DNA of 64,000 bases from positions 2,356,001 through 2,420,000 of the forward strand of contig OY970271.1 in assembly GCA_963715745.1 (NCBI GenBank). Reading direction: 5' to 3'. Under the pieces are notes generated by a model that was not told the origin of the DNA, made no database searches, and saw nothing but the letters and a program-made list of their open reading frames with translations. The position numbers were made by a program, and so were the translations under genes. Source of the DNA: CAWGJF01 sp963715745 (GTDB lineage: Bacteria > Bacteroidota > Ignavibacteria > Ignavibacteriales > Ignavibacteriaceae). Shown here piece after piece: positions 42,495 through 50,538 of this stretch (position 1 is its first letter; each line of letters opens with the position of its first letter).

Positions 42495-42919
42495 GAAGCC
42501 TCCTTTTACTTAATTAAATTTTTTCCATTTTTTGGATCTTTTGGTCTAATCTTTGAATTTAATTTTTGTTGATTATTTTCTTTAAATATAGCTGCTTATG
42601 GAAGCTCCTGCTGTCTTTTATGTAACAATCTCTTGCTATTTTGTTACAAAAACGGTTAGATAGCCGATCTTCTCTCTCATCCAGGGAAGTAAAGTTGTGA
42701 GAATCAACTATTAACCATCGCATAGGGTTTATTGAGCCTCTTATAACAATAGCTGCTATCAGTCCGGCAATGAAATACCGAAGCTTGAATTTTTAACCAA
42801 CACTTTTGTGTAGAAATAATTACTGTAAAGCTCGATCACATTTTTTGAATGTATCTCTGATAAGCATCTGAATGAGTTAAAGAATATCGGTTTTGAAATA
42901 CTGTGCGCAGATACTGAAG

Positions 42920-43015
42920 ATGAAAATATTTTTAGTTACAGAAGCAAATGAAAAAGTGAAGAAGCTTTATAACAGATGGGATGAATTGGAAAAGATGAAG
43001 GAAGAGCTAATTTAG
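42920..43015 (+). pseudogene. Possible remnant of an ABC-F-type ATPase C-terminus
   Basis: Thirty-one codons starting at an ATG encode MKIFLVTEANEKVKKLYNRW and then DELEKMKEELI. The KLYNRWDELE phrase resembles the C-terminal helix of ABC-F proteins (typically '..ELYARWEELE'). An upstream stop cuts the frame at 42880, and no ATPase sequence is present nearby. A small genuine gene cannot be excluded. Confidence 0.3.
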
Positions 43016-43023
43016 ATGAAATA

Positions 43024-43055
43024 AAATACCCCCGCTTACGTGAACGAGGGTATTT
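43024..43055 (-). terminator. Terminator after the 43076-45004 gene
   Basis: AAATACCC (43024-43031) pairs with GGGTATTT (43048-43055), with an inner CG/CG extension across one mismatch. It lies 20 bases beyond the minus-strand stop and is followed on that strand by a T-rich stretch. Confidence 0.65.
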
Positions 43056-43075
43056 ACAATTTCTTTACGGTCTTT

Positions 43076-45004
43076 TTATTTTAACAAAATCATTTTCCTT
43101 GATTGAACAAAATTTCCTACTCTCAACTGGTAGAAATAAACACCGCTTGGTAAGTTGGCTGCGTTAAAATCTATCGAATAATTTCCAGCGGGTTTTTCTT
43201 CGTTAACCAAAGTTGTTACTTCTTCGCCCAAAAGATTAAAGAGAGTCAGCTTAACTTTACCAGGTTCTGTAATCGAGTATTTTATTTTCGTACTTGGGTT
43301 AAAAGGATTAGGATAGTTTTGTGATAATTCATACTTATCAGGTACAACTTCTGCTTCCACTACATCCGAATATGCAAATTGTCCATCGTTATCAATTTGC
43401 TTTAACCGGTATTGAAATTTGCTCCCACCATTTAAATTTTCATCAACAAAGGAATATTCTTTAGGTGAGTTTGTATTTCCATTCCCTTGGACAAAACCGA
43501 TCTTTTCCCATTTTGGATTTCGGATTGTGTATTCATTGCCTATTGTTAATTGCCTATTGCCTACTTGTCTTTCTATTTCAAAACCGTAGTTATTTACTTC
43601 AGTTTCTGTTCTCCAAATAAGACGTACATTATCTTTACCGGCTTTAGCAGTAAATGAATTTAACTCAACGGGAAGTAATCCATCTTGATTTACCCTTGAT
43701 GCATATATATCATAACTTTGCCCGCTGCGATAATCTATCCAGGTAATTATTGCCCCGCCATTATTATCACTGGTAAGGATAGGCGAAATTTGATTGTTAA
43801 CCGCGGTGCAAACTGCAACTCCATTCTCAGTCCATTGAATGCCATCTGAATTTATTTTTTGAGAATATATATCTCCATTAGACCAAGTAATTATTGCCCC
43901 ACCATTTCCGTCACTGATAATTTTTGGGCGGCTCCAACCTGAACCTGATGTACAAATTGTATCTGCATAACCAGTATATTGTGCACAGATGTAAAAACCC
44001 TCTTCCACCCACGTTATTATTGCCCATCCAGTTCCATCACTACTAATTTCCGGGAATTCTTGATCGATCTCAAACGGACCATCATAAATTCTCCCTACTC
44101 CACCTGTTCCATTTGCTTTTAATTCCCCCATACATACATAACTACCCGAACCTACGTATTCAGTACAGACTACCATAGCTCCACCATTTTCGTTACTGCA
44201 TATCCTGGGATATCTTTGGTCGAACCCCTCTCCACTAATTTCTACTCCGTTTTCCACCCAATAAGCTGTTCCATTTGAATTTATCTTTTGTGCATAAATG
44301 TCCCAGTTTCCCCAACGGTAATCTTCCCAGACAATTATTGCCCCGCCATTATCATCGCTAATTAATACCGGAAAATCCTGCGGATACAATGCATTGCAAA
44401 TTGTTATTCCATTTTCTGTCCATTCCACCGTGCCGTTTAAATTAATTCGTTGTGCGTAAATATTACTTTCAAATATTCTAAAATCTTCCCAAACTATTAT
44501 TGCACCTCCTTCACCATCAGTGCAAAGTTTAGGAGAACAACCATACAATGGCCCTATATATATTGAAACTCCATTAGGAGTCCATAGAGGTGTGCCATTA
44601 GAATTAACTCTTTGTGCATAAATTGAACTATTGCCATTTTCTGCATAACGGTAATCATCCCATACTATTATTGCCCCTCCATTGTCATCACTTACAAGAT
44701 CAAGAGAGATCTGATCATATATAGCATCACAAATAACTATTCCATTTTCTATCCATTTCACCGTACCTTCTGAATCTATTTTTTGCGCATATATATCATA
44801 ATCAACTCCATTAAATTCAGTCCAGGCAATTATAGCCCCTCCCTCACTATCGCTGATAATTTGAGGTGCTTGTTGCTGATTGGGTTTTGTGCAAATCGGA
44901 TTATTTACCATGGGGTCAGTTGACCATTGGGCATGCAAATTATATGCGAATAAAAATAGTAAAAATATCAAAGGAGTTTTAAAAAAGTAAAATTGTTTTT
45001 TCAT
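43076..45004 (-). CDS. T9SS cargo with beta-propeller-like 'GGAIIVWEDYR' repeats
   Basis: A 642-residue protein with a signal peptide (1-25, ending YNLHAQ). Residues about 40-430 hold roughly seven repeats of about 55 residues with the core SDDNGGAIIVWEDYR, then DIYAQKINSNGTAYWVENG. They probably form a beta-propeller. Residues about 435-545 are the shared linker (LPVELNSFTAKAGKDNVRLI), enlarged by an insertion at VERQ...WEKIGF encoded by heptamer-like repeats. The sorting domain (about 560-642) reads LSQNYPNPFNPSTKIKYSI and ends with QSRKM. Its DNA is nearly identical to the sorting domain of the gene at 61681. The function of the propeller is unknown; it is probably surface-exposed. Confidence 0.8.
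   Translation of the reverse strand: MKKQFYFFKTPLIFLLFLFAYNLHAQWSTDPMVNNPICTKPNQQQAPQIISDSEGGAIIAWTEFNGVDYDIYAQKIDSEGTVKWIENGIVICDAIYDQISLDLVSDDNGGAIIVWDDYRYAENGNSSIYAQRVNSNGTPLWTPNGVSIYIGPLYGCSPKLCTDGEGGAIIVWEDFRIFESNIYAQRINLNGTVEWTENGITICNALYPQDFPVLISDDNGGAIIVWEDYRWGNWDIYAQKINSNGTAYWVENGVEISGEGFDQRYPRICSNENGGAMVVCTEYVGSGSYVCMGELKANGTGGVGRIYDGPFEIDQEFPEISSDGTGWAIITWVEEGFYICAQYTGYADTICTSGSGWSRPKIISDGNGGAIITWSNGDIYSQKINSDGIQWTENGVAVCTAVNNQISPILTSDNNGGAIITWIDYRSGQSYDIYASRVNQDGLLPVELNSFTAKAGKDNVRLIWRTETEVNNYGFEIERQVGNRQLTIGNEYTIRNPKWEKIGFVQGNGNTNSPKEYSFVDENLNGGSKFQYRLKQIDNDGQFAYSDVVEAEVVPDKYELSQNYPNPFNPSTKIKYSITEPGKVKLTLFNLLGEEVTTLVNEEKPAGNYSIDFNAANLPSGVYFYQLRVGNFVQSRKMILLK
43534..43561 (-). repeat. 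Heptanucleotide repeats inside the cargo-gene linker
   Basis: On the minus strand GGCAATA, GGCAATT, AACAATA and GGCAATG follow one another (43534-43561), and further AAT-containing heptads continue to about 43515. They encode the extra loop GNRQLTIGNEYTIRNPK, absent from paralogous linkers. Confidence 0.6.
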
Positions 45005-45051
45005 TGTATAGTTCTCATTAATTTCTGATCTAATTTTTATTCAATAAATGT

Positions 45052-45081
45052 AGATGACATCTTTTTAAAAAGATGTCATCT
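45052..45081. repeat. Perfect 30-base palindrome
   Basis: AGATGACATCTTTTT (45052-45066) is followed directly by its exact reverse complement (45067-45081). It lies between the stop of the gene at 45157 and the start of the gene ending at 45004, and can form a loopless cruciform or a strong hairpin in RNA. It may terminate transcription from the 45157-46845 gene. Confidence 0.7.
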
Positions 45082-45156
45082 CTAAATTTTTGTCTTTTAA
45101 ACTTCAAGGATTTCAGTGAACAGGCAGTATGAAAACCTCGAAAGTTTACCCACCTG

Positions 45157-46845
45157 TTATTTCATCAACAACATCTTCTTCACCGCACTGTAATTGCCTG
45201 CACTTATCCTGTAGAAATAAACTCCGCTCGGAAGGTTAGCCGCGTTCAATTGTACCTGGTGATATCCTGCTTCTTTTTCCTCATTCAATAAAACCGCAAC
45301 TTCTTCCCCAACAGAATTAAACACAGTTAGCTTAACATTTACTTTTTCATTAATTCCAAATCCAATTGTGGTTGCGGGGTTAAACGGGTTAGGATAATTT
45401 TGTTCAAGCAGGAATGTGTTTAAGCCCTTCCATTCCGTTTCAATTACGTCTGAGTATTGATAGCTCCCGTTAAAATCAATTTGTTTTAGACGGTAGAAGT
45501 TTACTCCTGTATTTGGATTTCTGTCTGTAAAACTGTAAGTGTTCTGTTCAGTAGCAGTCCCATTACCTTCGACAAATCCGGCAGTTATAAATTCTACTCC
45601 ATCTTTGCTTCTTTCAATTTCAAATCCAAGATTATTTATTTCTGTTGCAGTAGTCCAGTTCAAAATAACACTGCTTCCATTTACAGATGCTGTGAAGGAA
45701 GTAAGCTCAACCGGTAACGCCGGACCAACATATTTGTAGAAGCTGCTCGTTGTCCAGCAGGTAGCCCAACCGACAGTTGGAGAAATGAAAATAAGATAAC
45801 AGTAATTTCCATTATCGAGTGCCGTCCAGGTACTCCCTCCGTCAAGTGTATAGGCTGAGCCGCCGGCATAGCCATTAACATTTACATCCCCGGTTATTAC
45901 ATAACCAGATTCAGTTCCAGGAATGTAGCTTACATTTACAGGAATACATCCTGCAAAAGGACCTCCTGGTATTTCAGTCCATGTCTCCCCACCATCTGTG
46001 GTTTTTTCAAGTTTATAGTAGTTTTGAGAAAATCTAAATACAACTCTGATCCCTGTTGTTTCATTTTGGAATGCCGGGAACATAACGTAATCCTGATTTC
46101 CCGCCTGCTCGATTAGAGTCCAATTATATCCCCTATCCGTTGATTTATAAATTCTTGGACCATTGGTCGTCATTGTAGGTACCCATACAATATCTCCTAC
46201 TTCAGCTACTTCAACGGGCTGCATAAACTCCATAGAAATGGATGGAGGTATATTTGCAGGAGGAACCGGAATCCAATCAGTTCCAGCATTTGTTGTTGTA
46301 TAAATTTCCAGGCAGGAAGTGTTTGGATCTACTTCACCTACAGCAACTCCGTTATCACTGTCAAAAAAATGAACATAGCCGGGACCATAATCGGAACTCG
46401 TATAAACTGTTGGGTGTTTTTGCCAGGTAGCACCACCATCTGTAGTTTTATAAATTCCCTGCATCCCGGATGATGCCCAGGTTTCCACTGCAGCATAAGC
46501 GGTGTTGGCGTCGAGTGCATCAATCCACCAAATCAATCCACCTTCGGTTTCGGGAATAGTATCACATATCCATGTTGTTCCCCCATTGGTTGTTCTACAA
46601 TAGCCGTTTATATAGTCTGGACCTAACCAACTTGTTGACCAGGAAGCCCAGCAATCATCTTCGTTTACAGGTGAAAAAGGTGCTACGATAACATTGGATG
46701 GAACATTTGCACTCTGCAGCTGCCAGACTTCCGTCAAAGCAATAACGTTGGATTGCAAAGTTGCTCTCTGCTGCTGCCATCGCTGCGGGAAAATTGTTAT
46801 TACAAAGAGCAAAAAGAAAACTGAAAGAGTAATTAACTTTTTCAT
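45157..46845 (-). CDS. T9SS cargo with YCF48/BNR-like propeller repeats
   Basis: A 562-residue protein. Its signal peptide is residues 1-20 (SVFFLLFVITIFPQ). Repeats across about 40-380 carry Asp-box-like cores: TTNGGTTW, TTDGGATW, TTNAGTDW, STDRGYNW, TTDGGETW and TLDGGSTW, as in photosystem-II assembly factor (YCF48)-like and sialidase-like propellers. The shared linker starts LPVELTSFTASVNGSSVILNW. The sorting domain has LEQNYPNPFNPATTIGFGI and ends SGVYFYRISAGNYSAVKKM. It should be exported through T9SS and anchored on the surface. Its activity is unknown; no catalytic motif is visible. AGGAG precedes the ATG. Confidence 0.82.
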   Translation of the reverse strand: MKKLITLSVFFLLFVITIFPQRWQQQRATLQSNVIALTEVWQLQSANVPSNVIVAPFSPVNEDDCWASWSTSWLGPDYINGYCRTTNGGTTWICDTIPETEGGLIWWIDALDANTAYAAVETWASSGMQGIYKTTDGGATWQKHPTVYTSSDYGPGYVHFFDSDNGVAVGEVDPNTSCLEIYTTTNAGTDWIPVPPANIPPSISMEFMQPVEVAEVGDIVWVPTMTTNGPRIYKSTDRGYNWTLIEQAGNQDYVMFPAFQNETTGIRVVFRFSQNYYKLEKTTDGGETWTEIPGGPFAGCIPVNVSYIPGTESGYVITGDVNVNGYAGGSAYTLDGGSTWTALDNGNYCYLIFISPTVGWATCWTTSSFYKYVGPALPVELTSFTASVNGSSVILNWTTATEINNLGFEIERSKDGVEFITAGFVEGNGTATEQNTYSFTDRNPNTGVNFYRLKQIDFNGSYQYSDVIETEWKGLNTFLLEQNYPNPFNPATTIGFGINEKVNVKLTVFNSVGEEVAVLLNEEKEAGYHQVQLNAANLPSGVYFYRISAGNYSAVKKMLLMK

Positions 46846-46903
46846 TTGAATCTCCTGTTTAGTTATTAAAGTTTTTTAAATGAGATTAGAGCTATTATAA
46901 TTT

Positions 46904-47212
46904 TTAAATTTCCATCTGCTTGGTTTCATAAAATTCACCGGCGATCATCTGGTAGAAATAAATTCCCGGTTGAAGCTTGCCGGCATTAAACTCAACTTCA
47001 TAAGTTCCGGCCGGTTTTTCAGCATCAATTAATTTATCAACTACTTCACCATTTGAGTTGATAACAATTATTGTCACCTTCACATTAAAGGGCACGCAAT
47101 ATTTTATCTTTGTCTTTTCCTTAAACGGATTAGGATAATTCTGGCTTAGCTGAAATTTCAAAGGAACTACATCATTTGTATATGAGCCAGTTTTTATCAT
47201 TTTATTAATCAC
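46904..47212 (-). CDS. Orphan T9SS sorting domain without signal peptide
   Basis: A 102-residue protein that is essentially only a type A sorting domain. After 15 unremarkable residues (MINKMIKTGSYTNDVVP) it reads KFQLSQNYPNPFKEKTKIKY, with a divergent PFKEKTKIKYC core, then SNGEVVDKLIDAEKPAGTYE and a GIYFYQMIAGEFYETKQM end. No N-terminal signal peptide is seen, so it could not reach the periplasm by Sec as annotated. No remnant of a longer cargo is obvious upstream. It may be a decayed gene or a genuine stand-alone domain. It is the next gene after the hybrid kinase regulator (134 bases apart). Confidence 0.6.
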   Translation of the reverse strand: MINKMIKTGSYTNDVVPLKFQLSQNYPNPFKEKTKIKYCVPFNVKVTIIVINSNGEVVDKLIDAEKPAGTYEVEFNAGKLQPGIYFYQMIAGEFYETKQMEI

Positions 47213-47282
47213 AATTTTGTTTGGTGAGCGTAACTGTTTTATTTATGAAAATTTTGAAACAATGATAGAATCTTAATAAGAA

Positions 47283-47307
47283 TTTTTCTACCGCATTTGT
47301 AGAAAAA
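47283..47307 (-). terminator. Hairpin downstream of the hybrid kinase gene
   Basis: TTTTTCTAC (47283-47291) and GTAGAAAAA (47299-47307) form a 9-bp stem with a 7-base loop, 40 bases beyond the kinase stop on the minus strand. It is A/T-rich, so its strength is moderate. Confidence 0.45.
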
Positions 47308-47346
47308 ACTATCTGGTTTGTCTTTTACCGAGGGAAAATAATTTTA

Positions 47347-50049
47347 CTAATGTGAATGGTTGCTAAAGTTGAAATGATATTTTGAAGGAGAGATACCAAA
47401 TTGCTTTTTGAAGCATTCTGAAAAATGAGATGGATTCTGGAATCCGACTTCGAGTGCAATTTCAGAAATGTTGCCTGATTTGTTTTCTAGAAGTTTTGCT
47501 GCTGTGTTTAATCTTATTCTTTTAATTAAATCTACCGGGGGCACACCCACAAGCGCAGTAATTTTTTTATGCAGTAATGATCTATGCATAGCTATATCAT
47601 CAGCAAGTTTTTCAACTCCGAATGAATCATCTGAGATATTTTTTATAATTGAATCGTAAACTTTTTGCAAAAATCTTTTATCAATTGAATCTGCCTGGCT
47701 GCCGGGTAAATCTGCCAAACCTATTTTCTTAAAGTGTTCTTGAATTCTTTCTCTTTGCTCCAAAAGATTTTTTATCCTGATTTTCAACAGCGCGGAATCA
47801 AATGGTTTAGGGATATAATCGTCTGCACCTGTTGTTAAGCCTTCAACCTTATCTTTAATGGCTGCTTTTGCTGTAAGGATAATAATCGGAATGTGACTTG
47901 TTCTTATGTCATTTTTAAGTTCCGAACAAAGTTTATATCCGTCAATGTTAGGCATCATTACATCACTAATTATTAAATCAGGAATATATCCGAACGCTTT
48001 ATTGATTCCATCTTCTCCGTCAACAGCTTCTATTGTTCTGTAATCATCACTTAGAATTCCGACAAGATATTTTCTTAACTCTGCATTATCTTCAACAATC
48101 AAGATTACATGTTTCGATGAATCAAGAAGCGATTCAAATGAATCATTTTTAATGAAGGACTCGCTTTCAATTCCTGAATCGAAATAAATTTCTACTTCAG
48201 TTTTTTTACCGTTAATGTCGCTTATAATTTCTTCAGGCTTTAAATGCTGCATGCCGAGAGGAAGTACAATTTTAAAGACGGAACCTTTACCTTCTTCACT
48301 TTCAACAGAAATAGAACCTGAATGTATTTCCACTAATTCTTTTGTAAGAGACAGACCGATCCCTGTTCCCTGATACTCTCTTGTAATCCCGGAGTTTACC
48401 TGGTAGAAACGATCAAATATTTTTTCTGTTTCGCTTTCGGGAATTCCCATACCCGTATCAGAAACACTGATTTCAACAACATCCCGTCTTCTAACAATTT
48501 CTATTGTTACATTTCCCCGTTGTGGAGTAAACTTAAGTGCGTTCGATACAACGTTGCTGAAAATTTTATCAATTTTATCCTTATCGAGGTAAACAATTAT
48601 TTCATCCTCATTATAAATTAATTTCAGAGTTATTCCTTTACGTTCTGCAAAAGATTGAAATGACTGAACCATATCACGCATAATGGATACAATATTTTTA
48701 GGACTCGTTTTCAGTTTCATCTTCCCTGCTTCGATCCGGCTTATATCGAGCAATTGCTCCACGAGCCGATTAAGCTTTTTTGCGCTTCTATTTATAAGCC
48801 GTGCATTCTCTTTTACCTTATCAACTTTAGCAAGCTCCAAAATTTGTTCTATCGGCTCAAGAATTAATGTTAACGGTGTTCTGAATTCGTGGGAAATATT
48901 TGCGAAAAAATTATCTTTGTACTTCTGTGCTTCTTCCAACTCGATTGTCCGCTCTTTAACCTTCAACTCAAGATTATTCCTGTGATCAACAACACTCTTA
49001 AAAACAAGTGAGTCGTGAATAGTTATATTTATTATCGGCGTAAGATATTTCAACATCTCATTGCATTCATCATAATCTTTTTCAACCTGAGGATAAACAA
49101 CAATCTCTCCTATTTCCATTTCATTAATAATTACCGGCAAAAAAATTGGTGTAATTATTTCGTCTTCAATTCCGCTGTGAACCTTCAGATTAATTTCTGT
49201 TTCGTCAAAATCTTTAAATAATTTTATATGAGCGGATGAAAACTCAGCATCTTTAACTAACGCTTCGGTTATTGTTTTAAGCGTTTCCTTTATATCAGAG
49301 CTTCTACGGATGGATTTAGTAATTTCGTATGCGGTTTTAAGCTGCGTGGTTTGTGTTTGCAGCAGCTTTTTTGATTCTTCTAATTTGTTGTACTGGTTTA
49401 ATAATTCTTCGTGGGAATCAGTTAAATCCAATAAAGCCTTTTTTATATTGAATAACCAGCGAAACCATTTTTTTATATTAAAGAATAAGTTTTCTCTTTT
49501 CCATGAAACATTAAAAATCGCTCCTTGATGAATCCATTTAACCTCAACTTTGAAATTCTTGTGTCCAATTTGCTCACCAAATTGTTTCCAAACACCTATG
49601 GTTATATAAAAGAATTCTGGTGAGAAGTCGTGAGTCTCATCGAGGTGGGCTGTAATTATCACATTATTTAAATCTTTATATTCTACACTATGTTCAATGC
49701 AATTAAAATCCTTATCACCAATCCTGAAAAGTTGTTTTGTTATAAATCTTGAAATTTTGTTTGAGGAAAACAAAATAAATGCCAACAAAACACCTTCGAC
49801 ATAAGAACCACCTTTAACGAAGTCTCTTCCCATTTGTTCAAATTCGGTTGGAGTAAAATATTTTCTTGCATTCGCATATATCCTAACCCAATTATTCCAA
49901 TCTATGCGTTCGTGTTTGTTTAATAAGTAGATAAGATCATATGGTAATCCAATAAGCAATTTAGTTAAATCAATGTTCTTTTCCCTTGCAGCATTAAAAA
50001 CCGGGATCAAAGTTTTGCAGGAAACTTCTTTTTTATGGTTGGATTGCAT
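47347..50049 (-). CDS. Hybrid two-component sensor kinase / response regulator with AraC-type DNA-binding domain
   Basis: A 900-residue single-chain signalling protein with no clear signal peptide or periplasmic region. Residues 1-230 form an uncharacterised sensor module. Residues about 235-370 are a coiled-coil plus GAF-like region. HisKA contains FFANISHEFRTPLTL with His387. HATPase_c motifs are NVVSNALKFTP, DTGMGIPE and GTGIGLSLTKEL. A receiver domain (about 645-765) has phosphoacceptor Asp696 (LIISDVMMPNIDGYK) and Lys in PKPF. The C-terminal AraC helix-turn-helix (about 795-895) ends GFQNPSHFSECFKKQFGISP. The protein should sense a cytoplasmic or membrane-proximal cue and directly control transcription. 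It lies in the middle of the T9SS cargo cluster. Confidence 0.92.
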   Translation of the reverse strand: MQSNHKKEVSCKTLIPVFNAAREKNIDLTKLLIGLPYDLIYLLNKHERIDWNNWVRIYANARKYFTPTEFEQMGRDFVKGGSYVEGVLLAFILFSSNKISRFITKQLFRIGDKDFNCIEHSVEYKDLNNVIITAHLDETHDFSPEFFYITIGVWKQFGEQIGHKNFKVEVKWIHQGAIFNVSWKRENLFFNIKKWFRWLFNIKKALLDLTDSHEELLNQYNKLEESKKLLQTQTTQLKTAYEITKSIRRSSDIKETLKTITEALVKDAEFSSAHIKLFKDFDETEINLKVHSGIEDEIITPIFLPVIINEMEIGEIVVYPQVEKDYDECNEMLKYLTPIINITIHDSLVFKSVVDHRNNLELKVKERTIELEEAQKYKDNFFANISHEFRTPLTLILEPIEQILELAKVDKVKENARLINRSAKKLNRLVEQLLDISRIEAGKMKLKTSPKNIVSIMRDMVQSFQSFAERKGITLKLIYNEDEIIVYLDKDKIDKIFSNVVSNALKFTPQRGNVTIEIVRRRDVVEISVSDTGMGIPESETEKIFDRFYQVNSGITREYQGTGIGLSLTKELVEIHSGSISVESEEGKGSVFKIVLPLGMQHLKPEEIISDINGKKTEVEIYFDSGIESESFIKNDSFESLLDSSKHVILIVEDNAELRKYLVGILSDDYRTIEAVDGEDGINKAFGYIPDLIISDVMMPNIDGYKLCSELKNDIRTSHIPIIILTAKAAIKDKVEGLTTGADDYIPKPFDSALLKIRIKNLLEQRERIQEHFKKIGLADLPGSQADSIDKRFLQKVYDSIIKNISDDSFGVEKLADDIAMHRSLLHKKITALVGVPPVDLIKRIRLNTAAKLLENKSGNISEIALEVGFQNPSHFSECFKKQFGISPSKYHFNFSNHSH

Positions 50050-50337
50050 ACCAACCCTTTTTGAAAGAGATATAAATTTGAGATGTTGTCTGATGAGGCA
50101 AAATTAAAATCAGGAATGAGAGGAATGTGTAAAACCGAACTTGAACTCTCATTTGAGTAATATTCCGTTTTATCTTAATGCTAAATTCTTAATAAATAAT
50201 AAGAGTTGCAAGAAGAATAAGTGTAACAATTAGTATATAAATATGGTACCATTTCTTGCCGCAGATTGACTAACAAAAGATAAGTTTATATTACCCCCCC
50301 CATATAAAATTTGATTTTGAAAAACAAGGGCCGCCAA
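50050..50337. other. Intergenic region upstream of the hybrid kinase
   Basis: There is no convincing gene. A run of eight Cs at 50294-50301 is a slippery homopolymer. The rest is AT-rich and should include the kinase promoter, but no clear TAnnTTTG element is found on the minus strand. Confidence 0.4.
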
Positions 50338-50469
50338 TTAAAATTTGGATTCCTCAAACTGTAAAACCTCATTTGGTTGTTTTGGATTTTTCGTCTCATC
50401 CAGAACTTGCGCAAAACATATTTGAGTTACCAGCAAAAAGAAAAACAAAAATTGTAAAATAACTTTCAT
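50338..50469 (-). pseudogene. Severed signal-peptide ORF of a T9SS-type cargo gene
   Basis: A 43-codon ORF begins with an ATG eight bases after GGAGG. It encodes a perfect signal peptide (MKVILQFLFFFLLVTQICFA, then Q), followed by about 22 residues (VLDETKNPKQPNEVLQFEES) and a stop. The segment FFFLLVTQICFAQ is nearly identical to that of the cargo at 56391 (FFFFLLITQICFAQ). It is therefore probably the 5' end of a gene whose body was lost, although a tiny secreted peptide is possible. An ORF on the opposite strand also exists but lacks a start. Confidence 0.5.
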
Positions 50470-50493
50470 AATTCCTCCAATAAACTTTAATTC

Positions 50494-50514
50494 GGGCGAG
50501 ATACCATCTCGCCC
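50494..50514 (-). terminator. Hairpin GGGCGAGAT / ATCTCGCCC
   Basis: A perfect 9-bp stem (50494-50502 and 50506-50514) with a 3-base loop, 25 bases beyond the Kelch gene stop. Similar hairpins follow other cargo stops at 52674 and 61632, each with (C)TTACT or CTACT next to it. It is probably a terminator and a member of a repeat family. Confidence 0.65.
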
Positions 50515-50538
50515 TTACTTCTTACTTCTATATTCTGA

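Larger units (their letters stand above)
42495..43075. other. Intergenic region with gene debris
   Basis: There is no intact gene in 581 bases. Minus strand, about 42656-42799: an open frame lacking a start reads as a membrane-protein end (LRYFIAGLIAAIVIRGSINP...SLDERRSAI, then stop). Plus strand: a 31-codon ORF at 42920-43015 (annotated separately). The left edge contains the AAGGAGG ribosome site of the FG-GAP gene, and the right edge holds a terminator. These look like leftovers of deleted genes. Confidence 0.4.

Noticed and set aside
46338..46523. 61-residue minus-strand ORF within the 45157 gene
   Set aside because: A shadow of the Asp-box repeat protein in another frame.
50296..50463. 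Plus-strand open frame reading IKFDFEKQGPPIKIWIPQTV... to a stop
   Set aside because: It has no start codon or ribosome site, while the opposite strand has a ribosome site, ATG and a signal peptide nearly identical to a paralogue.
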